Of a DNA stretch of 11,187 nucleotides, positions 1-6,946 are shown one piece after another (positions within the stretch are counted from its first letter, which is position 1; every line of letters starts with the position of its first letter). The DNA is from Streptomyces speibonae. Lineage in GTDB: Bacteria > Actinomycetota > Actinomycetes > Streptomycetales > Streptomycetaceae. The notes beneath the pieces were generated by a model. That model saw only the letters and a list, made by a program, of their open reading frames with translations. It did not search any database and was not told the origin of the DNA. The translations under genes were made by a program, and so were the position numbers. The stretch spans positions 143,891 to 155,077 of the forward strand of contig KL568532.1 in assembly GCA_000715605.1 (NCBI GenBank). The letters run 5' to 3'.

Positions 1-19
1 AGATGTGTATAAGAGACAG
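1..19. other. Tn5 mosaic-end adapter sequence (library artefact)
   Basis: The first 19 bases are AGATGTGTATAAGAGACAG, identical to the 19-bp Tn5 mosaic end left by Nextera-type tagmentation adapters. It abuts high-GC genomic sequence at base 20 without transition and is much more AT-rich than everything around it. Translating it gives the peptides MCIRDS and MYKRQ, familiar signatures of adapter read-through in assemblies. No transposase or second end is present, so this is an untrimmed adapter at a contig end and not a resident transposon. Confidence 0.96.
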
Positions 20-213
20 CCGCTGTGCAGTTCGGGCGGCGACGCCTCACCGGAGCCCTCGGCCCCGGTGCTCTCCTGTGCCTCGTCGCTGTCCGTGTCC
101 CGCTCCCGGTTCTTGGCCACCCCGTCGGCCGTGGACTGGTCCGCCTGTGCGGTCAGCGGCTGCTCGCCGCTGTTGTCTGCCACGTCGACGGCAGCTGTGC
201 TCCGTTCCGCCAC
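20..213 (-). CDS. N-terminal fragment of the gene downstream of murJ (kinase-like membrane protein by gene order)
   Basis: The minus-strand reading frame opens at GTG 213-211 with VAERSTAAVDVADNSGEQ and runs 64 codons before the genomic sequence ends at the adapter. The visible part is hydrophilic and low in complexity, rich in Ala, Glu, Asp, Ser and Thr, with no membrane segment. A GGAGG lies 12 nt before the GTG, with AGGGA closer. An in-frame ATG at 234-232 would add seven residues but has no ribosome binding site. In Streptomyces the gene following murJ encodes a transmembrane protein with a serine/threonine-kinase-like domain, and the opening residues resemble my memory of that family. 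The kinase domain itself is outside the window, so the identity rests on position and N-terminal resemblance. The 141-bp gap after the murJ stop leaves co-transcription possible. Reading on into the adapter adds false codons, including a TTA. Confidence 0.7.
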
Positions 214-354
214 CGTCGTTCCCTGCCTCCCCATCCATTGCGCGTCGGCCGGCGTCCGTCGCGCGCCGTCCGACGCCGAAACCAATTGTGCCCACAGTCC
301 GCCGCTATGCACGACACACAAGGGCCGTTGATGGTTGTGCGCCTACCCCCCGAC

Positions 355-2745
355 TCAGCGTCCCAGGCGTCCGCGCACCATACCCACCAGAGAGTTCACC
401 TCATCAATACGCATGCGGCGGGCCGCCACGTAGAAGATGCCGAGCAGAACTGCCCCTCCGCCGAGCAGCGCGGCGAACGAGCCCAGCACCCCCTGGCCCA
501 GGGACTGACTGATGCCGTAGCAGGCCGCGCCGCTGAGCAGGGCGGCCGGCACGGAGGCGATGCACAGCCGTGCGTACGTCCGCAGCACCCGGGCGCCGTC
601 CAGGTCCCCGCCCAGCCGCTGGCGCAGCCGCTGCCACGCGACGCCCACACCGATCACGTAGGCCAGGCCGTAGGAGGCCGCCATGCCGACCACGGCCCAG
701 CGGGGCGGGAGCAGCAGGAAACAGATGCCCGAGGCGATGGCGTTGCCCGCGGCCACGATGACCGTGTTGTAGAAGGGGGTACGGGTGTCCTCGTAGGCGT
801 AGAAGGCCCTCAGGACGACGTATTGCACCGAATAGGGGATCAGGCCGAGGCCGAAGGCCATCAGCATGTAGCCCATGTTGGTGGCGGCGCCGGTACCCGA
901 GGAGCCGAACATCAGCGTGCACATTGGGATGCCGAGGGCGACGAAGCCGAAGGCGACCGGCACGATGGCGACAGCCGTGGTGCGCAGGCCCTGGGAGATG
1001 TCGTCGCGGACGGCGCCGGGGTCGTCGTCGGCCGCCGAGCGTGAGATGCGGGGCAGGAGCGCGGCCATCAGGGAGACGGTGATGATGGCCTGGGGCAGGC
1101 CCCAGATCAGTTGGGCGTTGGAGTAGGCGCTGAAGCCGGTGCCGGCGATGTTCGTGTCCTTGACCGACGCGGTGGCCAGCTGGGAGACGACCAGGGCGCC
1201 CGCCTGGTTGGCGAGGACGAAGAGGATGGTCCACTTGGCGAGCATGGCGGCCTTGCCGAGCCCGTGGCCCTTCCAGTCGAAGCGCAGGCGGATACGGAAG
1301 CCGGTCTCACGCAGATACGGCACCATCGCCAGGGCCTGGACGACGAGCCCGAGCAGGACGCCGACGCCGAGCAGCCGCAGTCCCTCCGGCGGGATGTTGG
1401 TGACCTTCATGTTCGAGTCCGCGGCGGTGCCGTAGACCCAGATGAACGTGCCGAGGGTGACGATGATGACGATGTTGTTCAGGACCGGGGTCCACATCAT
1501 CGCGCCGAACCGGCCGCGGGCGTTGAGGATCTGACCCATCACCACGTGAATGCCCATGAAGAAGATCGAGGGCAGGAAGAAGCGGGTGAAGGTGACGGCG
1601 ACGTCGTTGGCCGCGGGGTCGTTGGCGACGGGTACCGACAGCGCGCGCACCAGGAGCGGGGCGGCGAGCCACGCGAGGGCGGTGAGGGCGGCCAGGGCCA
1701 CCATGACGAGGGTCAGCAGGCGGTTGGCGTAGGCCTCGCCCCCGTCCTCGTCGTCCTTCATCGCCCGCACCAGCTGCGGCACGAAGACGGAGTTGAGGCC
1801 GCCGCCGACGGTCAGGATGTAGATCATTGTCGGCAGCTGGTAGGCGATCTGGAAGGACTCGCCCAGAAGAGCGAGGCCGAGCGCCGAGACGATCATCGCG
1901 GAACGGATGAACCCCGTGAGGCGGGAGACCATCGTGCCCGCCGCCATCACGGCGCTCGACTTCAGCAGGCCTCCGGCCCGGCCGCCCTTCTTGGGCGCGG
2001 CGGCGGGGGGCGCCTCGGGGGCCGGAGCTTCGGCGGCGGGCGGCGATGTGGCACCCGCGTAGTGGCCGGGTGCGGGGGACGACGCGGGCCCCGGCACCGG
2101 TGCGGGCGCGTAGTGCTGCCCGCCGCTCACCGGCGCGTGTCCGCCGCCGTGCTGCTGGGGGTAGGCGCCGTCGTGCTGCTGGGAGTACCCACCTCCGTGC
2201 TGCGGCGGGTACCCACCGCCCTGCTGGGGCGGGTAACCGGTGCCCTGCTGCTGGTCCGGGAAGGCTCCGCTCTGCTGTTGGTCGCGGAAGAGGTGCGCGA
2301 AGGCGTCCGGTTCGTGGCGCTCGTCGCCGGCCTGGCCGACCAGGTCGTCCACGCCCACGAACTGCGTCGTGCGTGGATCGTCGCCGTACGGCAGGTACTG
2401 CGTGGGGCCGTCCGGCTCGGGTGCGGGCGTTCTGGCCCACACCCGCGGGTCGGGGGCGTACGGCGACTGGGGTGGCTGTCCGTACAGCGGCTGCTGAGGG
2501 GGGTGGGCGCCCGGCGGGGGCGGCGGGTGCGCGGCGCGGTCGTACAGCGCCTCACCGACCGGGTCCTGGGCGGCGATGTCCTGCGCGCGGTAGGGGTCCT
2601 GATCGTAGGCGTCCTGGACGTACGGGTCCGGGGGTGGCTGCGGCACCTGGCCGTGCCCGGGCGGCGGACCCTGTGGGGGGTCCGACTCGGGGTGGCCCGA
2701 GTTGCCCGCGGCATGGCCGCGGTCACCGTCGTACGGCGCGTTCAT
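355..2745 (-). CDS. murJ: Lipid II flippase family protein MurJ (MviN), with long disordered N-terminus
   Basis: This 796-residue polytopic membrane protein belongs to the MurJ/MviN branch of the MOP exporter superfamily, which moves the peptidoglycan precursor lipid II across the cytoplasmic membrane. Residues 1 to about 255 are hydrophilic, rich in Pro, Gln, Gly and Tyr, and include four 8-residue repeats (169-200). The membrane core begins near 260; the conserved opening motif AGTMVSRLTGFIR is at 269-281, followed by YQLPTMIYILTVGGGLNSVFVPQ, the usual arrangement around the central arginine-lined cavity. The core length of about 535 residues, with many hydrophobic segments to the C-terminus, fits the family. 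ATG 2745 is preceded by GAGGTGG about 7 nt upstream. The gene lies 43 bp after the DUF6049 stop, suggesting one transcript. In mycobacteria the MurJ orthologue is fused to a pseudokinase; here a separate gene follows. The N-terminal tail is a plausible site for regulatory interactions, which is inference. Confidence 0.95.
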   Translation of the reverse strand: MNAPYDGDRGHAAGNSGHPESDPPQGPPPGHGQVPQPPPDPYVQDAYDQDPYRAQDIAAQDPVGEALYDRAAHPPPPPGAHPPQQPLYGQPPQSPYAPDPRVWARTPAPEPDGPTQYLPYGDDPRTTQFVGVDDLVGQAGDERHEPDAFAHLFRDQQQSGAFPDQQQGTGYPPQQGGGYPPQHGGGYSQQHDGAYPQQHGGGHAPVSGGQHYAPAPVPGPASSPAPGHYAGATSPPAAEAPAPEAPPAAAPKKGGRAGGLLKSSAVMAAGTMVSRLTGFIRSAMIVSALGLALLGESFQIAYQLPTMIYILTVGGGLNSVFVPQLVRAMKDDEDGGEAYANRLLTLVMVALAALTALAWLAAPLLVRALSVPVANDPAANDVAVTFTRFFLPSIFFMGIHVVMGQILNARGRFGAMMWTPVLNNIVIIVTLGTFIWVYGTAADSNMKVTNIPPEGLRLLGVGVLLGLVVQALAMVPYLRETGFRIRLRFDWKGHGLGKAAMLAKWTILFVLANQAGALVVSQLATASVKDTNIAGTGFSAYSNAQLIWGLPQAIITVSLMAALLPRISRSAADDDPGAVRDDISQGLRTTAVAIVPVAFGFVALGIPMCTLMFGSSGTGAATNMGYMLMAFGLGLIPYSVQYVVLRAFYAYEDTRTPFYNTVIVAAGNAIASGICFLLLPPRWAVVGMAASYGLAYVIGVGVAWQRLRQRLGGDLDGARVLRTYARLCIASVPAALLSGAACYGISQSLGQGVLGSFAALLGGGAVLLGIFYVAARRMRIDEVNSLVGMVRGRLGR
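2146..2241 (-). repeat. Four 24-bp imperfect tandem repeats inside murJ
   Basis: Four consecutive 24-bp units encode TGYPPQQG, GGYPPQHG, GGYSQQHD and GAYPQQHG (MurJ residues 169-200); a fifth, decayed unit, GGHAPVSG, follows. The units keep the reading frame, so copy-number change by slippage would lengthen or shorten the cytoplasmic tail without breaking the protein. The composition is typical of disordered actinobacterial membrane-protein tails. Confidence 0.8.
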
Positions 2746-2788
2746 GGCTACCCCACCTCATCGTCCCGGGCCGACGGCCACGACTTCC

Positions 2789-5185
2789 TCAACGGTCCAC
2801 TCTCTCACCCGGGCCGGACGGGCCGGCGCTTTCCGGTGCGGTGTCCGGCGCCGGGTCACTCGGCTGCTCGGGCTCCTCTTTCCGCGAGCCCTTCGCGGAC
2901 TCCTGGGGGAGACGCGTCTCGCGTGCCGCGGGGTTCTGCGGGCCGTCGGCGTCCTCGTCCGCCTCGGGCTCCGGGTCCTGCTCCTCGGCGTCCCGGGCCG
3001 CGGCGCGCTTGCGCTGGGTGTACATGCGGAAGCCCGCGAGAACGAGGAGCAGCACGCCGCCGCCGATGACCAGCATCACCGTTGCGGTGATCTCGGTGAC
3101 CTTGACGTCGAAGGTGACGGGAGCGCCGTACTTCTGGCCGTCCTGCGTGTACAGCTGGGCGACCACGGTGGCCCGGCCGTTGGCGTTGGCCGACGTGGTG
3201 AACTTCACCGACTGGCTGTGGCCGCCGGAGACGGCGACGGGCTGCTCCTCGTAGGCGTCACCGCCGATCTCCAGGCGTGTCGGGTTGGTGGAGGTGAGCC
3301 GCAGCACCAGGTGCTCGACACCTTGCACCAGGTTGTTCTGGACCGTCACGGGGATCGTGGCGCTCCGGCCGGAGAGCTTCGTCTCCGACTTGTCGATGAG
3401 CCGCACCTGTCCGATGAGCTCGTCCAGATAGGCCTCGACACCGCTTCGGTAGATCGCGGCCTCGGACTCCCGGCCCCGCCACGAGACGGACATGCCGCGG
3501 TTCAGGGCGCGTCCGAACGGGGTCACCACCCGGGACTGGTCGGAGAGGATCACCTTGAACTTGTCGAGCTTGTCCTGGGTCCGGGCGATCTGCTCGAAGG
3601 TCGTCTTCGGAAGCTCCCGCTTGCGCAGCGACGAGGGGTAGGAGGAGGCCGCGGGGACCTTGGTGGCGGCAGCGGGGTCCGGCTTGGCCTTGGCGGCCGC
3701 CGTGAGGTTCTGGGACTGCGACCAGGTGCCGTCCTGGAGGATCGCGAAGGCCTCGGCCATCGTCTGCGCCTGGCTCGCGGACGGCGTGCGCTGCGGTGCG
3801 ACGACGACGCTGCGCTGCCGGTCGGTCTGCAGGCCGAGGGTCAGGCTCTGGGCCAGGAACCGCTGCACCGCGAGCGTCGAGGTGGAGGCCTTGGTCATGT
3901 CGCCCTGGAACGCCGTGGACAGGCGTGCGTCGGAGACGACGGCCGTGGTGCCGCCCCCGATGGGACGGGGCGCGGTGGGCGTGTACGTCAGGCCGCGCTC
4001 CTCGAAGGTGTCGCTGCGGGCGATCACCTTGTCCGCTCCGGCGGACGTGGCGACCCTGATCACCGAGGGGTCGACGGCGCCGTTGACGGGCCAGGCGAAG
4101 TCCGGGGTGGGTTTCACGTGGAGGATCGACTCGACGGTGCTGGAGGCGACCTCGGTGGCTTCCTTGAGATGGCTCAGCGACCCGGTGACGGACGTGCCGT
4201 TGTGGGCGAGGGAGGCCAGGTCGGGGTCGCCGAACGGCAGCGCGACGACTTCCTTGTCCGCCACCGCCTCCTGCAGCTCGGTGAGCCATCGCTTGGCGAC
4301 GTCCTGCTGGCCTCCGACGAGGTTGTCCTCACCCTCACCGGGGATCTCGTAGCGGCCGGTCATCGCCTCGACGGTCGCGAGCAGGTCCGGGTCGATCACC
4401 CAGGTGACGTCCAGGTCCTTGCCGAGTGCCACCATCCGGTCCAGCCGGCCGCCGGGGGAGATCTCCTTGGCGAGGTCGTCGTCGTGGAGGACCGGCGTCT
4501 GCTGCTCGTCCGATCGTGTCTCCGCCGTCATGTGGACGGTGGAGATCAGCGGCCACATGAACGTCGTCCTCGTCTTCGCCTTGGTGCCGACGTCCTCGGG
4601 CTGCCACGGGAGGAAGGTGCGCTGGATACCGAGCGTCTGCTCCCACGGCTGGGACGAGGTCTCCCCCGCGAGTGAGACGGCCAGCTGGTAGACGCCGTCC
4701 TGCCCCAGATTCAGCTCGTCCACCGGTACCGAGAGGGTGAAGGGCCGCGGGACACCCGGGGCGAGCTCGGAGAATTTCTCGGAGAACTTGTCGTCGATCT
4801 CCGCGCCGACGATGTTCTGGACGTCGTCGCCGTTCTTGGCGACGGAGTCGATCGCCGACCGGGTGTTGAGCAGCGGCCCGAGGCGCAGGCCCACGTGGGC
4901 GTCGGTGACGGGCTGCTTGCCCTTGTTGGTCACCGTCCCGGACACGGTCAGGGTGTCGCCGTCGGTCGGTGCGCCGGGGGTCAGGGAGTCGACCGACACG
5001 GCGACCGAGCCCGCGCCGGCGGGGGCCTGCGACGCCTCCGGGGCGGCGGCGTCCGCGGGGGCGGCGGCCGGCAGCTGGAGGAACCCGGCCAGGAGCGGCG
5101 CTCCGGTGAGCAGGGCTCCGGTGCGCCGCAGCCAGCGGCGGGCAGGTGAGGGACTCGTCCCCTGGAAGTCTGCCGCCTCGGCCAC
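2789..5185 (-). CDS. DUF6049 family secreted, membrane-anchored protein
   Basis: The protein is 798 residues with a clear export topology. Residues 16-21 are RRWLRR, a hydrophobic stretch follows (about 22-40), and an Ala-rich region near 44-48 could be cut by signal peptidase. An Ig-like or CARDB-like beta segment is suggested at about 60-175 (VSGTVTNKGKQPVTDAHVGL at 81-100). A large extracytoplasmic middle region contains motifs such as TWVIDPDLLA (261-270), and a second beta-rich region precedes one membrane helix at about 701-719, followed by RKR and an acidic, Pro-rich cytoplasmic tail of about 70 residues. GTG 5185 is the only usable start: an in-frame TGA lies nine codons upstream with no start codon between. 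No enzymatic function is assigned to this family. Its fixed place directly before murJ, matched by Rv3909-Rv3910 in M. tuberculosis, suggests a cell-envelope role; that is inference. The twin arginines allow, but do not prove, Tat export. Confidence 0.85.
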   Translation of the reverse strand: MAEAADFQGTSPSPARRWLRRTGALLTGAPLLAGFLQLPAAAPADAAAPEASQAPAGAGSVAVSVDSLTPGAPTDGDTLTVSGTVTNKGKQPVTDAHVGLRLGPLLNTRSAIDSVAKNGDDVQNIVGAEIDDKFSEKFSELAPGVPRPFTLSVPVDELNLGQDGVYQLAVSLAGETSSQPWEQTLGIQRTFLPWQPEDVGTKAKTRTTFMWPLISTVHMTAETRSDEQQTPVLHDDDLAKEISPGGRLDRMVALGKDLDVTWVIDPDLLATVEAMTGRYEIPGEGEDNLVGGQQDVAKRWLTELQEAVADKEVVALPFGDPDLASLAHNGTSVTGSLSHLKEATEVASSTVESILHVKPTPDFAWPVNGAVDPSVIRVATSAGADKVIARSDTFEERGLTYTPTAPRPIGGGTTAVVSDARLSTAFQGDMTKASTSTLAVQRFLAQSLTLGLQTDRQRSVVVAPQRTPSASQAQTMAEAFAILQDGTWSQSQNLTAAAKAKPDPAAATKVPAASSYPSSLRKRELPKTTFEQIARTQDKLDKFKVILSDQSRVVTPFGRALNRGMSVSWRGRESEAAIYRSGVEAYLDELIGQVRLIDKSETKLSGRSATIPVTVQNNLVQGVEHLVLRLTSTNPTRLEIGGDAYEEQPVAVSGGHSQSVKFTTSANANGRATVVAQLYTQDGQKYGAPVTFDVKVTEITATVMLVIGGGVLLLVLAGFRMYTQRKRAAARDAEEQDPEPEADEDADGPQNPAARETRLPQESAKGSRKEEPEQPSDPAPDTAPESAGPSGPGERVDR

Positions 5186-5384
5186 GCGCTCGCCCGTCCC
5201 TCGTCGTCGTCAGTGGTCGTCGGAATGTGCGTCCACGCATGGTAACGATGCGCGCTGAGGGGAAGTGCCGCGGTCCGGCGCGCAAGATCGGGGGACGTGG
5301 GCCTTGTCCGAGTATCGCCGGGGGTGTCCGCGTGCGCGTAAGGGAGGCGCTGCCGGCCGTTCGGGACACGTACCCTCTTCTGTT
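5186..5384. promoter_or_regulatory. Divergent intergenic region between the DUF6049 gene and cca
   Basis: These 199 bp must hold the promoters for the leftward envelope genes and the rightward cca gene. On the minus strand TACCAT (5244-5239) fits the Streptomyces -10 pattern TANNNT and would give a leader of about 47 nt, but no good -35 is visible. It overlaps a small inverted repeat, CGCAT-7-ATGCG (5236-5252), that could be an operator. I see no convincing gene in this gap. Confidence 0.4.
5371..5376 (+). promoter_or_regulatory. Putative -10 element for a leaderless cca transcript
   Basis: TACCCT matches the Streptomyces -10 pattern TANNNT and ends eight bases before the GTG start at 5385, so transcription would begin at or within a base or two of the start codon. 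No Shine-Dalgarno sequence precedes that GTG, which agrees with a leaderless mRNA. A recognisable -35 is lacking. Confidence 0.45.
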
Positions 5385-6851
5385 GTGCCGAACGCCAAAG
5401 AAGAAACCAGTGCCCTGAGCCAGGCGCAGGACCGCGCCGTGAACGAGCTGCTCCGGGTCGCCCCGGTCGCCGACGACCTTGCCCGCCGTTTTCAGGAGGC
5501 CGGGTTCTCTCTCGCCCTGGTCGGCGGGTCGGTGCGGGATGCGCTGCTCGGCCGTCTCGGCAATGACCTGGACTTCACCACGGACGCCCGTCCGCAGGAC
5601 GTGCTGAAGATCGTGCGGCCCTGGGCGGACGCCGTGTGGGAGGTCGGGATCGCCTTCGGCACGGTGGGCGCACAGAAGAACGCGCGTGTGGGAGGCGCTG
5701 ACCGGAGCTTCCAGATCGAGGTGACCACGTACCGGTCGGAGGCGTACGACCGCACCTCGCGCAAGCCGGAGGTGTCGTACGGCGACTCCATCGAGGAGGA
5801 TCTCGTCCGCCGCGATTTCACGGTGAACGCGATGGCCGTCGCCCTGCCGGAGAAGCGGTTCATCGATCCGCACGGCGGCCTCGGCGATCTCTCGGCGCGT
5901 CTGCTGCGCACTCCGGGCACGCCCGAGGAGTCGTTCTCGGACGACCCGCTGCGGATGATGCGGGCCGCCCGGTTCTCGGCGCAGCTCGACTTCGAGGTGG
6001 CACCCGAGGTCGTCACGGCGATGAAGGAGATGGCCGGACGGATCGAGATCGTGTCCGCCGAGCGGGTACGGGACGAGCTGAACAAGCTGATCCTGTCCGC
6101 GCACCCCCGCAAGGGACTGTCCCTGCTCGTGGACACGGGCATTGCCGAGTACGTCCTGCCGGAACTGCCGGCCCTGCATCTGGAGCGGGACGAGCACCAC
6201 CGACACAAGGACGTCTACGAGCACACGCTGATCGTTCTGGAGCAGGCGATGGCGCTGGAGGAGGACGGTCCTGACCTGACTCTCCGGCTGGCCGCCCTGC
6301 TGCACGACATCGGCAAGCCCCGCACGCGCCGTTTCGAGAAGGACGGCCGTGTCTCTTTCCACCACCACGAAGTGGTGGGGGCCAAGATGACGAAGAAGCG
6401 CCTGACCGCGCTGAAGTACTCCAATGAGCTGGTGAAGGACGTATCGCGTCTCGTGGAGCTCCATCTGCGGTTCCACGGCTATGGCACGGGAGAGTGGACG
6501 GACTCCGCCGTCCGTCGCTACGTGCGCGACGCCGGACCGCTCCTCGAACGGCTGCACAAGCTGACCCGCTCGGACTGCACCACGCGTAACCGGCGCAAGG
6601 CCGCCGCGCTCTCCCGGGCCTACGACGGGCTGGAGGAGCGGATCGCGCAGCTTCAGGAGCAGGAGGAGCTGGACGCCATCCGTCCGGACCTCGACGGCAA
6701 CGAGATCATGGAAATTCTCGGTATCAAGCCGGGTCCCGCCGTCGGACGGGCCTACAAGCACATGCTGGAGCTCCGGCTGGAGAACGGTCCGATGGAGCAC
6801 GATGAAGCGGTGGCGGCGCTCAAGGAGTGGTGGGCCGCGCAGCAGGACTGA
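5385..6851 (+). CDS. cca: CCA-adding tRNA nucleotidyltransferase with HD domain
   Basis: The 488-residue cytoplasmic enzyme adds the 3'-terminal CCA to tRNAs using CTP and ATP. It is a class II nucleotidyltransferase: LVGGSVRDALLG (45-56) binds the triphosphate, DLD (61-63) carries the catalytic carboxylates, RRDFTVNAMA (142-151) is motif B, DPLRMMRA is at 187-194, and ERVRDELNKL (226-235) belongs to the neck. An HD phosphohydrolase-type domain follows, with EHHRHKDVYEH (270-280), LLHDIGKP (305-312) and HHHE (326-329). Proteins of this type have been annotated as poly(A) polymerase (pcnA); the S. coelicolor orthologue is reported to act in CCA addition. The frame stays open upstream to a GTG at 5265, but those 40 extra residues are Arg/Gly-rich and unlike the family, so GTG 5385 is chosen. 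It is divergent from the DUF6049 gene, as pcnA is from its neighbours in mycobacteria, but the Nudix gene mutT4 found there is absent. Confidence 0.95.
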   Translation: MPNAKEETSALSQAQDRAVNELLRVAPVADDLARRFQEAGFSLALVGGSVRDALLGRLGNDLDFTTDARPQDVLKIVRPWADAVWEVGIAFGTVGAQKNARVGGADRSFQIEVTTYRSEAYDRTSRKPEVSYGDSIEEDLVRRDFTVNAMAVALPEKRFIDPHGGLGDLSARLLRTPGTPEESFSDDPLRMMRAARFSAQLDFEVAPEVVTAMKEMAGRIEIVSAERVRDELNKLILSAHPRKGLSLLVDTGIAEYVLPELPALHLERDEHHRHKDVYEHTLIVLEQAMALEEDGPDLTLRLAALLHDIGKPRTRRFEKDGRVSFHHHEVVGAKMTKKRLTALKYSNELVKDVSRLVELHLRFHGYGTGEWTDSAVRRYVRDAGPLLERLHKLTRSDCTTRNRRKAAALSRAYDGLEERIAQLQEQEELDAIRPDLDGNEIMEILGIKPGPAVGRAYKHMLELRLENGPMEHDEAVAALKEWWAAQQD

Positions 6852-6860
6852 AGCGCGGAA

Positions 6861-6892
6861 CAGGGCCATGTTTCACGTGAAACATGACCCTG
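6861..6892. promoter_or_regulatory. parS centromere site 1 (ParB binding)
   Basis: The 16-mer TGTTTCACGTGAAACA at 6869-6884 matches the bacterial parS consensus perfectly, including the Streptomyces 14-mer GTTTCACGTGAAAC. The perfect palindrome extends to 20 bp (6867-6886), and flanking CAGGG (6861-6865) and CCCTG (6888-6892) extend it to 32 bp with one mismatched pair. ParB loads and spreads from such sites to form the segregation complex near oriC. In Streptomyces most parS copies cluster around oriC, consistent with the gene content here. Confidence 0.95.
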
Positions 6893-6903
6893 CTGAGATG
6901 ACG

Positions 6904-6933
6904 AGGGCGGTGTTTCACGTGAAACACCGCCCT
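6904..6933. promoter_or_regulatory. parS centromere site 2 (ParB binding)
   Basis: A second exact TGTTTCACGTGAAACA lies at 6911-6926. AGGGCGG before it and CCGCCCT after it make the entire 30 bp a perfect palindrome with no mismatch. Its centre is 42 bp from that of site 1, about four turns of B-DNA, so both ParB sites face the same side of the helix. Both sites are intergenic, between the 3' ends of converging genes. Confidence 0.95.
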
Positions 6934-6946
6934 TCGACGTCCGGTT

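Larger units (their letters stand above)
6861..6933. terminator. Candidate bidirectional terminator formed by the parS palindromes
   Basis: cca (stop 6851) and the LppU-family gene (stop 6947) converge on this 95-bp gap, and the only strong inverted repeats in it are the two extended parS palindromes. As RNA, the 30-bp palindrome could fold into a stem of about 13 bp with a GC-rich base, symmetric for both directions. No U-tract follows, which is common for Streptomyces terminators. That the parS hairpins end transcription is inference. Confidence 0.5.

Noticed and set aside
1..19. A natural transposon end or an in-frame TTA (bldA-type) codon
   Set aside because: The sequence equals the synthetic mosaic end exactly and no transposase or target duplication is present, so both signals are artefacts.
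3..512. Forward ORFs beginning MCIRDS and MYKRQ at the window start
   Set aside because: They start within the adapter and run antisense to real minus-strand genes.
1111..3069. 652-codon forward ORF antisense to murJ
   Set aside because: Low-complexity, Arg/Gly/Asp-rich product with no family character; a frame shadow of high-GC coding sequence. murJ on the other strand is unambiguous.
4111..4124. GTTTCACGTGGAGG, a parS-like sequence inside the DUF6049 gene
   Set aside because: Only 11 of 14 positions match, with the right half degraded; it lies in coding sequence and is likely coincidental.
5265..5384. Upstream GTG start adding 40 residues to the CCA-adding enzyme
   Set aside because: The extension is Arg/Gly-rich and unlike the family; its purine-rich site is only two bases from the GTG. 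GTG 5385 fits the known N-terminus and a leaderless promoter.
4335..6869. 844-codon minus-strand ORF spanning cca and the DUF6049 gene
   Set aside because: It is antisense to cca, which has all catalytic motifs, and its second half is an out-of-frame reading of the DUF6049 gene.
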